64,000 bases of DNA from Spirochaetales bacterium (GCA_947478845.1 CANJXC010000015.1:1-64000), one strand, 5' to 3'; counted from the first letter of the stretch, positions 26,557-35,921 are shown. The notes: generated from the sequence alone by a model not told the origin. Translations and numbers: made by a program.

Positions 26557-28764
26557 ATGAAAACCTCCACCCGCTCTCCGATTTCGGGCGATATCTTCGG
26601 CGGACTCACAGCAATGCTGGTGGCCCTTCCCTCGGCCATAGCCTATGCCCTCATCGTGTTTGCCCCGCTGGGATCCGAGTTCACGGGTCAGGCAGCCTTC
26701 GCCGGCATTGTGGGCACCTTTGCCTTGGGTCTGGTCGCGGGGGTTTTCGGGGGCACGCCGAGGCTGATTTCGGCGCCTTGCGCGCCCGCTGCTGCCGTTC
26801 TGTCGGTGTTTGCGGCAACTCTGGTGGCCCAAGGCAACCTCACCCCGCCCCGTATCCTATTGCTGCTTTCGCTGACTGCCGTGCTGGCAGGTCTAACTCA
26901 GCTTCTGGTGGGCAGGCTGGGCGGGGGCAAAATCATCAAGTACATCCCTTACCCTGTGGTGGCCGGCTATTTAAGCGGGGTGGGAATGATCATTATCCTT
27001 GGTCAATTGCCCAAATTGCTAGGAGCTCCCAAGGAATGGAACCTTTGGCAACTGCTTACCGGCGTCCAAGCCTGGCACTGGCAGGGTATCGTGGTCGGCT
27101 TGGTTTCAATGGCCATCATGATTTTTGCCGGCAAGCTCATCAAGGCGATTCCTGCCGCCATCATCGCCCTCATCGGAGGTACCCTCACCTACTTCGCCAT
27201 CGGCCTGTTTGACCCCAGCCTCCTGGTGCTCGAGCACAACAAAATGGTTATTGGGTCTATTCCTGTGGCCGAGCTCGGCTATTTTAGCGGTTTGGTCGAT
27301 TCGTGGTCGCAGGTTTTCAACCTTGGTCCCGCCGACTTTTCTCTTCTTCTGACCCCGGTGCTCACCTTGGCCGCTCTGTTGTCCATCGACACGCTCAAAA
27401 CCTGCGTTATTCTCGATGTAGTGACCCACTCCCGGCACAAATCCAACCAGGAACTGATGGGCCAGGGCATGGGCAACATCGCCGCCGGCCTGTTGGGGGG
27501 TATGCCTGGCGCCGGCACCATGGGAGCCACCATGGTCAACCTGAACTCGGGGGCCCAAACCAAGCTTTCGGCCATCCTCTCGGGCACTTTTTCACTCCTG
27601 GTTGCCCTCCTGCTACTGCCCATCATTGCTTGGCTTCCGGTGGCGGCACTGGCAGGCATTCTCATCGTGGTAGGGTTTAGGATGATCGACAGGCACAGCT
27701 TGCATCTCTTGCGCCACCACGACACAAGGTTCGATTTCGCGGTCATTTTGGCTGTCATTGTCGCGGCGCTGAGCTTTAGCCTCATCGTGGCGAGCGGAGT
27801 GGGCATCACTCTGGCGATTGTGTTGTTTCTGCGCGACCAGCTTCGCAGTTCGGTGGTTCGGCGCAAGATCTCTGGCGACCGCATGTTCAGCCGCAAGAGC
27901 AGGCCTACCGAGCAGCACCAGCTTCTGGAAAGCTCGGGCAACCGCACCATGGTGTTTGAGATTCAAGGCCAGCTGTTTTTTGGCACTGCCGACCAACTTT
28001 ACACGGAAATGGAGGCGTACTTCCGCACCAGCCGCTACCTGATTCTCAACATGCGCAACGTCCAGTCGGTAGACTATACAGCGGCCAACATGCTTCGCCA
28101 GATTCTGGGCCAAGTGACGGGCTTTGGCGGCACCTTGGTGCTGGCTTCGGTACCCCGAAGCCTTCCTACCGGCGCCAATGCCCGGGAGTATCTGGAGGAA
28201 CTGGGTTTGGTAGACGACGCCAATCACATCCGGTTTTTCCCTGATCTCGACGCGGCGCTGGAGTTTGCTGAGGATGAAACCATCCGCGAGCTGATGGAGA
28301 AACGCCCCGACGAGGGTGCCGACCTCGACCTAGGAGACTTCGAACTCTTCGCCGACTTTTTCCCCGATCGCTTGGTTAGTTTCCGGGCCAAGGCCGAGGA
28401 AAAAGTGTACCAAGACGGTGAGCTGATTTTCCATCAAGGCGACACCGGACGCGAGTTGTACCTGATACGCGCCGGCGAAGTGAAAATCGTGCTACCGCTC
28501 GGTGCGAGTCAAGAGTTTCATTTGGCCACATTCAACCGCGGTGGCTTCTTCGGCGATATGGCCTTTCTCGACAAAGAAACCCGTTCGGCCGATGCCCGGG
28601 CACGAGGACGGGTGAGTTTGTATGTGCTTCACCGCGAGGCTTTCGACGAGGCTGCCCACGAGAATCCGCACGCGGCGAGTTCATTTTTTGAGAAGCTGAG
28701 CTCGGTAATATCAAAGCGTCTACGCAACAGCCACACGGCCGTGGCGGCGCTTCAGGACAGTTGA
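26557..28764 (+). CDS. SulP-family anion transporter with STAS and cyclic-nucleotide-binding domains
   Basis: 735 aa from the ATG at 26557, chosen because the transport domain begins at once (SGDIFGGLTAMLVALPSAIAYA) and a promoter abuts it; the open frame back to 26377 covers the neighbour. The SulP membrane domain occupies ~10-440, with PGAGTMGATMVNLNSGAQTKLSA as a family mark. STAS is at ~460-580 (ILNMRNVQSVDYTAANML). A cNMP-binding-like domain at ~605-735 has FHQGDTGRELYLIRAGEVKI and GGFFGDMAFLDKETRSADARA. It probably moves sulfate, bicarbonate or another anion across the inner membrane under regulatory-domain control. Confidence 0.9.
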   Translation: MKTSTRSPISGDIFGGLTAMLVALPSAIAYALIVFAPLGSEFTGQAAFAGIVGTFALGLVAGVFGGTPRLISAPCAPAAAVLSVFAATLVAQGNLTPPRILLLLSLTAVLAGLTQLLVGRLGGGKIIKYIPYPVVAGYLSGVGMIIILGQLPKLLGAPKEWNLWQLLTGVQAWHWQGIVVGLVSMAIMIFAGKLIKAIPAAIIALIGGTLTYFAIGLFDPSLLVLEHNKMVIGSIPVAELGYFSGLVDSWSQVFNLGPADFSLLLTPVLTLAALLSIDTLKTCVILDVVTHSRHKSNQELMGQGMGNIAAGLLGGMPGAGTMGATMVNLNSGAQTKLSAILSGTFSLLVALLLLPIIAWLPVAALAGILIVVGFRMIDRHSLHLLRHHDTRFDFAVILAVIVAALSFSLIVASGVGITLAIVLFLRDQLRSSVVRRKISGDRMFSRKSRPTEQHQLLESSGNRTMVFEIQGQLFFGTADQLYTEMEAYFRTSRYLILNMRNVQSVDYTAANMLRQILGQVTGFGGTLVLASVPRSLPTGANAREYLEELGLVDDANHIRFFPDLDAALEFAEDETIRELMEKRPDEGADLDLGDFELFADFFPDRLVSFRAKAEEKVYQDGELIFHQGDTGRELYLIRAGEVKIVLPLGASQEFHLATFNRGGFFGDMAFLDKETRSADARARGRVSLYVLHREAFDEAAHENPHAASSFFEKLSSVISKRLRNSHTAVAALQDS

Positions 28765-28769
28765 AACGT

Positions 28770-30233
28770 ATGAAACCTTTGAAGATACTCATGGTGAGTT
28801 CTGAGTGCGTGCCTTTCGCCAAAACTGGTGGCTTGGCTGATGTGGTGGGAGCCCTGCCCTTGGCTCTGGAGAAGCTGGGCCATCAGGCCTTGGTGGTCTT
28901 GCCTCTCTATTCGGCCATCGACCGCGAGAAGTTCCAACTGCACGAAGAGCTTTCGCCCTTTGGCGTGTGGATGGGCAACTGCCAGCAATGGTGCGCCGTT
29001 TACAAGTCGGAAGTGGCAGGCTTTGCTACCTATTTCATCGAGTTTGAAAAGTACTTCGGACGTGAGGGCTACTACCACGATGAGCTGTTGAACGACTACG
29101 TGGACAACGCCGAACGGTTTGGATTCCTCAGTCTGGCGGCACTTCAACTGTGCAAGGCCATTGGCTTTGACCCCGACATCGTTCACGGCCACGACTGGCA
29201 GGGGGCGGTGGCGGTAGCGGCCGTTCGCGACTGGTATCACAGCGACCCGGTGCTGGGGAAAGCGGCTGGCGTGTTGACCATTCACAACCTTGCCTACCAG
29301 GGGCTCTACGACAAATCAGCGGTAGACTATCTGGGCTTGGGCTGGCAGAACTTCCATTCCGACAGGTGGGAGAGCTGGGGCCAACTCAACCTGCTTAAGG
29401 GAGGTATCGTGGCGGCCCACTGGGTCAACACCGTGAGCCCGACTTATGCCGTGGAGACCAAGACTCCCGAGTTTGGTTGCGGGTTGGCACCTTACCTGAA
29501 CAACCGCGGTGAAAGTTACTGGGGCATTCTCAATGGTGTCGATTACGCCCAATGGACACCCGAAACCGACAAAACCCTCGTAGCCACCTATGGTGCCAAA
29601 GACCTCAAAGGCAAGGCCCTCAATAAAAAGGCGCTTCAGGCCCGAATGAACTTGGAATCAGACCCCAGCATTCCCCTCATTGGCGTGGTAAGCCGTTTTG
29701 CGCCACAGAAAGGCCTGGATCAGCTGGCGGAGGTGATAGAACGCATTGTTACCGATATGCGGGTGCAATTTGTGGTTCTCGGCTCAGGCAACAAGGCCCT
29801 GGAAGCTTTTTACGGGGGTATTTCCCAGCGTTTTCCCGGCAAAATCGGTAGTTCCATCGGCTACGACGATTCCGTGAGCCACCTCATCGAGGCAGGTAGC
29901 GACTTTTTCATCATGCCATCGCTCTTCGAGCCCTGCGGCCTCAACCAGTTGTACTCGCTCAAGTATGGCACCCTACCCATCGTCCGGGCCACCGGCGGCT
30001 TGGAAGACTCGGTAATTCAGTACGACGAGGTAACGGGCGCCGGAACGGGCTTCAAATACTACGACGCCAACCCGACGGCCATCTATTACTGCGTTGGCTG
30101 GGCCGTAAGTACTTGGTACGACAGGCCCAAACACTACCGGAAGTTACAACAGGCCGCGATGGCTCAGGATTACTCTTGGGACCGCAGCGCGCGCCTGTAC
30201 GTCGAGATGTACCTAAAGGCCCTGGGCAAGTAA
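28770..30233 (+). CDS. glgA: Glycogen synthase (ADP-glucose, GT5)
   Basis: 487 aa from the ATG at 28770, five bases after the SulP stop; a TTG at 28761 is less likely. The substrate-binding motif KTGGLADVVGALP is at about 15-28. The C-terminal half carries the GT-B signature IGVVSRFAPQKGLDQL and IMPSLFEPCGLNQLYSLKYGTLPIVRATGGLEDSV. It extends alpha-1,4-glucan from ADP-glucose in the cytoplasm. No other glycogen genes are adjacent. The 3' end carries a 15-bp tandem duplication that includes the stop codon. Confidence 0.95.
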   Translation: MKPLKILMVSSECVPFAKTGGLADVVGALPLALEKLGHQALVVLPLYSAIDREKFQLHEELSPFGVWMGNCQQWCAVYKSEVAGFATYFIEFEKYFGREGYYHDELLNDYVDNAERFGFLSLAALQLCKAIGFDPDIVHGHDWQGAVAVAAVRDWYHSDPVLGKAAGVLTIHNLAYQGLYDKSAVDYLGLGWQNFHSDRWESWGQLNLLKGGIVAAHWVNTVSPTYAVETKTPEFGCGLAPYLNNRGESYWGILNGVDYAQWTPETDKTLVATYGAKDLKGKALNKKALQARMNLESDPSIPLIGVVSRFAPQKGLDQLAEVIERIVTDMRVQFVVLGSGNKALEAFYGGISQRFPGKIGSSIGYDDSVSHLIEAGSDFFIMPSLFEPCGLNQLYSLKYGTLPIVRATGGLEDSVIQYDEVTGAGTGFKYYDANPTAIYYCVGWAVSTWYDRPKHYRKLQQAAMAQDYSWDRSARLYVEMYLKALGK

Positions 30234-30263
30234 GCCCTGGGCAAGTAAGCCCTGGCAGGTAAG
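30220..30263 (+). repeat. 15-bp tandem repeat over the glgA stop codon
   Basis: Two perfect copies of CCCTGGGCAAGTAAG (30220-30234, 30235-30249) and a degenerate third (30250-30263). The first copy encodes the last residues and TAA stop of glgA; later copies repeat the stop in the same frame. Confidence 0.85.
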
Positions 30264-30305
30264 TCAGACTCTCGATTTTTTCTCCACGAAGGGGTGTTTC
30301 AGTGT

Positions 30306-30334
30306 TTGACTAACCCCCGCGATGGGTCTAATCT
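30306..30334 (+). promoter_or_regulatory. Promoter TTGACT-N17-TAATCT for the nucleoside transporter operon
   Basis: TTGACT (30306-30311) and TAATCT (30329-30334), 17 bp apart, give a ~36-base leader with AAGGAGG before the ATG at 30377. Confidence 0.68.
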
Positions 30335-30376
30335 GTCAATCATCTTTCTCAAGTTCTTCAAGGAGGAACCCACTTT

Positions 30377-31486
30377 ATGAAACTGACTAAACTCAGTGTT
30401 CTGACTTTGGCCGGCGTTGCCGGTTTGTTGCTTGCCGGTTGTGCGCCAACTGCGCCAGCGGCTCCCGAGGTCAAGGCTACTACTGTGCGCCTGCTGACCG
30501 ACGCCACAGGCATCGATGACAAGTCTTTCAACGCCGCCGCCTGGCGCGGAATTGTTGGCTTCTACGGTGAGACCGTCGATCAGGCCACCAGCAAAGGAAA
30601 GACCTACGACGTGGTCACTGCTCAGACTCAGGACATGTACATTCCCAACCTGAAGCAGGCTGCCGACGAAAAGTACGACCTGATCATCGTCACTGGCTTC
30701 ACCTGGGCCGACGCGCTCACCGAAACCGCCAAAAAGTACCCCGACCAAAAGTTCCTCATCGTAGACGTGAGCTGGGTAGGCCTCCCTAACGTGTTGCAGG
30801 CTGTGTTCAGCGAGCACGAAGGTTCCTACCTCGTTGGTGTCGCTGCCGCCCTCAAGGCCAAAGCCGAGGGAATCAAGAATCCTAAGTTTGGCTTTATTGG
30901 TGGTGTGCCCGGCGCGGTTATTACCAAGTTCGAAGTGGGCTACATTCAGGGAATCCTTTCGGTTCTGCCCAATGCTAAGGTTGTGGATTACTACGCCAAC
31001 GATTGGGGCAAGCCTGAACTGGCCAAGACTCAGGCCAAAAACTGGTACGATGCGGGCGTCACCACCATCTTCTCCGCAGCGGGCGGTACCGGCAACGGAA
31101 CCATCGCTCAGGCCAAGGAATACCGCCTCAAAAACAAGAACGTTTGGGCCATCGGTGTCGATAGTGACCAATACGAAGATGGCGTTTACGCTGATGGTAA
31201 GTCGGCTGTCCTGACCTCAATGATCAAGCGCGTTGAAGCTTCGACCGCTTATGCTTTGAACGCCGTGAAGAACGGCACTTTCAAGGCCGAAGTCACTGTG
31301 TTTGACACCAAGGCCGACGGCGTTGGTTTCAGCGACAAGAACCCGGAACTCGGCCAAGAAATTGTGGACGCGGTGAACAAGGCCAAGGCCGACATCATCG
31401 CCGGGACCATCATGGTAGCGGCTACCTACAAGGAAGCCAAGGCTCTCCCAGGCTTCCCTCAGGACCTGCAGGCCAAAGACGACTAA
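30377..31486 (+). CDS. BMP/PnrA-family nucleoside-binding lipoprotein
   Basis: 369 aa. The signal ends in LLAGC with lipidated C22. The mature protein follows the BMP fold (ATGIDDKSFNAAAWRGI, GFTWADALTETAKKYPDQKF, FGFIGGVPGAVITKFEVGY, AIGVDSDQYEDG), as in the treponemal purine nucleoside receptor PnrA/TmpC. It captures nucleosides in the periplasm for the ABC transporter that follows and the DeoD phosphorylase. Strong AAGGAGG site. A large terminator-like hairpin separates it from the ATPase gene, which should give more binding protein than transporter. Confidence 0.93.
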   Translation: MKLTKLSVLTLAGVAGLLLAGCAPTAPAAPEVKATTVRLLTDATGIDDKSFNAAAWRGIVGFYGETVDQATSKGKTYDVVTAQTQDMYIPNLKQAADEKYDLIIVTGFTWADALTETAKKYPDQKFLIVDVSWVGLPNVLQAVFSEHEGSYLVGVAAALKAKAEGIKNPKFGFIGGVPGAVITKFEVGYIQGILSVLPNAKVVDYYANDWGKPELAKTQAKNWYDAGVTTIFSAAGGTGNGTIAQAKEYRLKNKNVWAIGVDSDQYEDGVYADGKSAVLTSMIKRVEASTAYALNAVKNGTFKAEVTVFDTKADGVGFSDKNPELGQEIVDAVNKAKADIIAGTIMVAATYKEAKALPGFPQDLQAKDD

Positions 31487-31508
31487 GCTTTTGCTCTGAA
31501 CTGATTGT

Positions 31509-31555
31509 GCCGGCGGATCGACGTGGGTTGAACCCTGATCTGCCGGCTCTTTTTT
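31509..31555 (+). terminator. Hairpin terminator/attenuator between the binding protein and ABC genes
   Basis: GCCGGCGGATC pairs with GATCTGCCGGC (one G-U pair). The loop contains an inner GGGTT/AACCC stem, and CTCTTTTTT follows. Partial read-through would supply the downstream transporter genes. Confidence 0.85.
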
Positions 31556-31569
31556 CGTAAGGGGGTTCC

Positions 31570-33093
31570 ATGGCCGACTACGCCATCGAGATGCTAGGTA
31601 TTACGAAGGTTTTCCCGGGCATCATCGCCAACGACAACGTCACCCTCCAGGTTAAACCAAACGAAGTGCACGCCCTGCTCGGTGAAAACGGCGCAGGAAA
31701 ATCCACGCTGATGTCCATTCTCTTCGGGCTCTACGACCCCGACGGTGGCTCCATCCGTATCGGTGGCCGAGAGGTGAAAATTTCCAACCCCAACGACGCC
31801 TATGCCCACGGCATTGGTATGGTCCACCAGCATTTCAAGCTGGTGCATAACTATACTGTTACCGAGAACATCGTTTTAGGGCAGATTCCCCGGGGTTTTG
31901 GGGGGAATACCGATTTGCGGGAGGCCGAGGCGAGAGTGGCCGCGCTGTCGGAAAAGTATGGCTTGAACGTGGACCCGCGGGCCAAGATTGAGAGCATCAC
32001 CGTGGGGATGCAACAGCGGGTGGAAATCCTGAAAATCCTCTACCGTAATGCCGATTTGATGATTTTTGACGAACCAACGGCCGTGCTCACCCCCCAGGAA
32101 ATCGATGAGCTCATGGTGACTTTCCAGCGCCTCAAGGCCGAGGGGAAGACCATAATTCTCATCACTCACAAGTTGAAGGAGATCACCGAGGCCGCCGACC
32201 GTTGCACGGTGCTTCGCCGCGGCCAGGTCGTTGGCACGGTGACCGTGTCCGATACCACCGAACAGGCCCTCGCCGAAATGATGGTAGGCCGGCCCGTCAC
32301 CTTCGGTATTGAAAAAGCCCCGGCCCAGCCGGGTGAGGTGGTTCTCTCGCTTCAGGGCCTCACCGTCAAGGGCGACAAGGGTAACGAGGCGGTGCGCAAC
32401 CTTAGCCTCGAAGTGAGGGCCGGCGAAATCGTCGGCATCGCGGGGGTCGATGGAAACGGCCAGACGGAGCTGCTGGCGGCCATCACCGGCCTTGCAACCC
32501 CCAGTGGCGGCAAGGTGCTTCTCAAGGGAAAAGACATCACACGGGTCAGCATCCGGGAGCGTATTCGCAAGGGAATCGGACACGTGCCCGAGGACCGTCA
32601 CAAGTATGGTTTGGTGCTCGAGTTCCGCCTCGACGAAAACCTCATCCTCAAGACCTTCGACCGAACTCCCTACTCCAACTCGCTGGGCCTGTTGAACACC
32701 GCCCCCAGGTTGGAACACGCCCAACAGATGATCGAGCAGTTCGATATTCGGGCTGGCCAAGGGCCTTTCACCAAGGCCCGCTCCATGTCGGGTGGAAACC
32801 AGCAGAAGGCCATCATCGCGCGGGAAATCGACTTGAGCCCCGAGCTGTTGGTGGTGGCCCAGCCCACCAGGGGGCTCGACGTCGGCGCCATCGAGTACAT
32901 CCACAAGCGGTTGGTGGACGAGCGCGATAAAGGGCGGGCGGTTCTGGTGGTGAGTTTCGAGCTTGACGAAATTCTGAACCTTTGCGACCGCATTGCGGCC
33001 TTGAGCAAGGGCGAGATTGTGGGCATTGTGCCCGCCGACCATGCCGACGTGAGCCAAATCGGCGCCATGATGGCGGGAGTTAGACATGCCTGA
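31570..33093 (+). CDS. Nucleoside ABC transporter ATP-binding protein (NupA-like)
   Basis: 507 aa, two fused ABC domains. The first has an intact Walker A GENGAGKSTL, a degenerate signature (ITVGMQQRVEILK) and Walker B LMIFDEPTAVL. The second lacks the Walker lysine (GVDGNGQTELL) but has a full signature MSGGNQQK. This asymmetry is normal for BMP-type sugar/nucleoside importers and leaves one complete ATP site. AAGGGGG precedes the ATG. It overlaps the first permease gene by 8 bases and follows the binding lipoprotein gene. Confidence 0.93.
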   Translation: MADYAIEMLGITKVFPGIIANDNVTLQVKPNEVHALLGENGAGKSTLMSILFGLYDPDGGSIRIGGREVKISNPNDAYAHGIGMVHQHFKLVHNYTVTENIVLGQIPRGFGGNTDLREAEARVAALSEKYGLNVDPRAKIESITVGMQQRVEILKILYRNADLMIFDEPTAVLTPQEIDELMVTFQRLKAEGKTIILITHKLKEITEAADRCTVLRRGQVVGTVTVSDTTEQALAEMMVGRPVTFGIEKAPAQPGEVVLSLQGLTVKGDKGNEAVRNLSLEVRAGEIVGIAGVDGNGQTELLAAITGLATPSGGKVLLKGKDITRVSIRERIRKGIGHVPEDRHKYGLVLEFRLDENLILKTFDRTPYSNSLGLLNTAPRLEHAQQMIEQFDIRAGQGPFTKARSMSGGNQQKAIIAREIDLSPELLVVAQPTRGLDVGAIEYIHKRLVDERDKGRAVLVVSFELDEILNLCDRIAALSKGEIVGIVPADHADVSQIGAMMAGVRHA

Positions 33094-34204
33094 CAAAGCC
33101 CTACCCCCCAAAGAGAAGTTTGACCTGATCGATCTGTTTACCCGGTCCAATGGAGCCGTTTCGCTGCTGGTCATCGCCTTGGGGTTTGTTTTTGGTAGCC
33201 TTTTCGTCTTGTTAGTGGGCCGCGACCCGGTCAATATGTTCAGCGCTCTGCTCCAGGTGGTGACAGGCTGGGATTCCAGCCGGGGCGTGTGGAACGCCCG
33301 TTACATCGGGGAGTGGTTCGTGGCCTCGATGCCGCTGGTGCTTTGCGGCCTTTCCATGGCTTTTGCGGCCCGCACCGGCCTGTTCAATATAGGCGCCGAA
33401 GGCCAGTACATCGCCGGCCTTACCGCTGCGCAATTTGTCGCGTTGCTGTTTCCGCCCATTCCCGGGCTACATTGGCTGGTTTGTGTGCTGGCCGGCCTAC
33501 TCGCCGGGGCGGCTTGGGGAGGAATCGCTGGTTGGCTCAAGGCCAAGTACACAGTTAGCGAGGTAGTGACCACCATCATGCTCAACTACATCGCCCTTTA
33601 CGTGAGCCAATGGTTGACGCACGCCTTTGCACCGGGAGCCAACACCTACCGCACTAAGGCGTATCCCGCGACTTCCCTTTTGGCAAACCCGTGGATTGAA
33701 GACCTCACCAACGGCTCGCGGCTAGGCAACGGGCTCTGGTTCATGCTCCTTTCGGTGCTCGTGTTCTGGTTCATCATCGACCGTACCCGGTTAGGGTTCT
33801 CGCTTCGGGCCACGGGCTTCAACAAAGAAGCAGCCCGCGCCTCAGGGATCAAAGTGCAGAGTGCCATTACCACCTCGATGGTGATTTCCGGGGCTTTTGC
33901 CGGCTTGGCCGGAGTGATTGTCTCGATGGGAAGTTTCAGCTACGGGCGCGTGCTTCCTGGGATGGAAAACTACGGCTTCAACGGCATCGCCGTGGCCTTG
34001 GTGGGCAATGTTACCGCCATCGGCTCCCTCTTGGCCGGCCTCTTGTTCGGCATGCTGAACTCGGCTCAGCCCTTGATGCAAAGCCGGGAGATACCCAAGG
34101 AGATTACCTGGATCATCTTTGGTTTAGTGGTGGTGTTCATCTCGTTCCGCAACGGCTTTAAGCTTCTGGCCGACTGGCGAGCCAAACAAAGGACCAAGTC
34201 ATGA
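33086..34204 (+). CDS. Nucleoside ABC transporter permease (NupB-like)
   Basis: 372 aa, about ten helices. The family core FAARTGLFNIGAEGQYIAGLTAAQF and KAKYTVSEVVTTIMLNYIALYVS mark the BPD_transp_2 type of permease. RTRLGFSLRATGFNKEAARASGI is the cytoplasmic loop that contacts the ATPase. It pairs with the next gene as a heterodimeric channel in the inner membrane. Overlaps: 8 bases with the ATPase gene, ATGA with the next. Confidence 0.92.
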   Translation: MPDKALPPKEKFDLIDLFTRSNGAVSLLVIALGFVFGSLFVLLVGRDPVNMFSALLQVVTGWDSSRGVWNARYIGEWFVASMPLVLCGLSMAFAARTGLFNIGAEGQYIAGLTAAQFVALLFPPIPGLHWLVCVLAGLLAGAAWGGIAGWLKAKYTVSEVVTTIMLNYIALYVSQWLTHAFAPGANTYRTKAYPATSLLANPWIEDLTNGSRLGNGLWFMLLSVLVFWFIIDRTRLGFSLRATGFNKEAARASGIKVQSAITTSMVISGAFAGLAGVIVSMGSFSYGRVLPGMENYGFNGIAVALVGNVTAIGSLLAGLLFGMLNSAQPLMQSREIPKEITWIIFGLVVVFISFRNGFKLLADWRAKQRTKS

Positions 34205-35106
34205 TCGATTTTGCGAGCTTGTTGCCTTCCATCCTCATGATGGTGGCCCCCATTCTCATCGCGGCCCTTGGCGGCATGATCAGTGAAAAGGCCGGAGTGG
34301 TGAACATCGCCCTTGAGGGGTTGATGGGCATTGGCGCCTTCACCGCCGCCACCGTGCATGTACTGTTGGAACCAGTGCTTCCCGGCTGGTCGCTTTTGAT
34401 CGGCGTTGCCTCGGGCATGGTGGCTGGCGGTTTGTTTAGCCTCATCCACGCCTACGCGTCGATCAGCCTCAACGCCGACCAAGTGGTGTCGGGAACTGGC
34501 ATCAACCTTTTGGCCGTAGGAATCGCTGTGTTCCTATGCCAGATCATCTTTCACCAGGACCGCACTTCAGCGTTTCAAATCGGTATGACCACAGATGCCC
34601 TGGGACTTTACCCCACTGTTTGGATAGCGCTGGTCGTGCTCCTAGGTGTTTGGTTTTTCCTCTACAAGCGTCCCGCCGGGTTGCGCCTGCGCTCTTGTGG
34701 TGAAAACCCCCAGGCCGCCGCGGCCGCGGGCATCGACGTGCGACGCCTGCGCTACCTCGCGGTGATGACCTCTGGCCTTCTCGGTGGCTTGGCTGGCGCC
34801 AGTTTGGTGCTCACCGAGACCATTCAGTACTCGATGAGCTCGATCAACGGCCAAGGCTTCATTGCCTTGGCAGCGGTCAGCTTTGGTCGCTGGATGCCAG
34901 GCGGTGTCGCGGGAGCAGCAACTCTTTTCGGCACGTCGGTGGCTCTGGCCATTTCGATGGTCAACGTGCAGGATCTTCGCTTTTTGCCCCCACAATTCTT
35001 CAGTCTAGTGCCCTATGTGCTCACCATTCTCACCCTCGTGCTGTTCTCGGGCAAGGATTTTGCTCCCCGTGCCATTGGACAGCCCTACGAGAAAGGACTA
35101 CGATAA
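34201..35106 (+). CDS. Nucleoside ABC transporter permease (NupC-like)
   Basis: 301 aa, about eight helices. LGGMISEKAGVVNIALEGLMGIGAF is the conserved permease core; AGLRLRSCGENPQAAAAAGIDVRRLR is the ATPase-coupling loop. Second half of the heterodimeric nucleoside permease. It starts in the stop of the first permease (ATGA) and its stop overlaps the DeoD start (TAATG), so import and phosphorolysis are translated from one transcript. Confidence 0.92.
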   Translation: MIDFASLLPSILMMVAPILIAALGGMISEKAGVVNIALEGLMGIGAFTAATVHVLLEPVLPGWSLLIGVASGMVAGGLFSLIHAYASISLNADQVVSGTGINLLAVGIAVFLCQIIFHQDRTSAFQIGMTTDALGLYPTVWIALVVLLGVWFFLYKRPAGLRLRSCGENPQAAAAAGIDVRRLRYLAVMTSGLLGGLAGASLVLTETIQYSMSSINGQGFIALAAVSFGRWMPGGVAGAATLFGTSVALAISMVNVQDLRFLPPQFFSLVPYVLTILTLVLFSGKDFAPRAIGQPYEKGLR

Positions 35107-35843
35107 TGGCTTTTTGGAAAACGACCACGCCCCATAACGCCGCCCTCCCCGGCGACATCGCTGCCACCGTTTTGATGCCCGGTGATCCGCTTCGGGCCGA
35201 ACATTTGGCCAACACCCTGCTCGACAAGCCGGTGAAGTTCAACAGTATTCGCGGCATGCTGGGCTTCACCGGCACCTACCAGGGCGTTCGCGTGAGCGTC
35301 ATGGGTTCGGGAATGGGCGGCCCGTCGATGGGCCTTTATTCCTTCGAGCTGTATGAGCACTATGGTGTGAAGAACATCCTGCGCATCGGTACCTGTGGTG
35401 GCCTCACGGCTGATGTCGAGGTTGGTGACATTCTGTTCGCGATGAGCGCCTCCACGGATTCCAATTACGCCAGCCAGTATGGGTTGCCGGGAGTTTTTGC
35501 GCCCTGCGCTGACTTCGGCCTTCTGGAAACGGCCGTTGGTGCGGCCCGCAAACTCGGCGTCCGCCACTGGGCCGGCAACGTGTTCAGCTCCGATTTGTTC
35601 AGCCTCTACAGCGCGCGCGGTGAGGAGGGCTGGAAGGCTTGGGCCGCTATGGGGTGCGCGGGCACAGACATGGAGTGCTACGCCCTATACTGCAACGCAG
35701 CCTACCTCCACCGCAAAGCCCTCACCATACTCACCTGCAGCGACTCCAACGTGACGCACAAGGAAATGACGGCCCTCGAACGCCAGACGGCCCTCACGGC
35801 GATGTTCACCATTGGCCTCGAAACGGCGGCAAGTCTCGGCTAG
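35106..35843 (+). CDS. deoD: Purine-nucleoside phosphorylase, DeoD type
   Basis: 245 aa, usual length. It splits purine (deoxy)nucleosides with phosphate into base and (deoxy)ribose 1-phosphate. Motifs: TPHN near the start, MPGDPLRAEHLA (phosphate-binding Arg), VMGSGMGGPSMGLYSFEL, RIGTCGG, and a nucleoside-binding TDMECYALY where E. coli has an EMEAAGIY-type motif. Near the end, SDSN replaces the usual SDH segment but keeps the acidic residue. It is the last gene of the nucleoside operon. A short hairpin lies 79 bases after the stop. Confidence 0.93.
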   Translation: MAFWKTTTPHNAALPGDIAATVLMPGDPLRAEHLANTLLDKPVKFNSIRGMLGFTGTYQGVRVSVMGSGMGGPSMGLYSFELYEHYGVKNILRIGTCGGLTADVEVGDILFAMSASTDSNYASQYGLPGVFAPCADFGLLETAVGAARKLGVRHWAGNVFSSDLFSLYSARGEEGWKAWAAMGCAGTDMECYALYCNAAYLHRKALTILTCSDSNVTHKEMTALERQTALTAMFTIGLETAASLG

Positions 35844-35921
35844 CTGAACTGCTTGATGAGCATTTGGACAGAAATCAGCGAGTTTCTGGCTTGGATTCCG
35901 GGGTTTGTGTGAGGATTATGC

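Noticed and set aside
31876-33234. 452-codon open frame on the minus strand opposite the nucleoside ATPase
   Set aside because: The plus-strand protein has all ABC motifs; the antisense product shows no domain and no ribosome-binding site.
35856-35912. 18-codon frame MSIWTEISEFLAWIPGFV after deoD
   Set aside because: Could be a remnant of a membrane protein or a leader peptide, but there is no ribosome-binding sequence and no further supporting signal.
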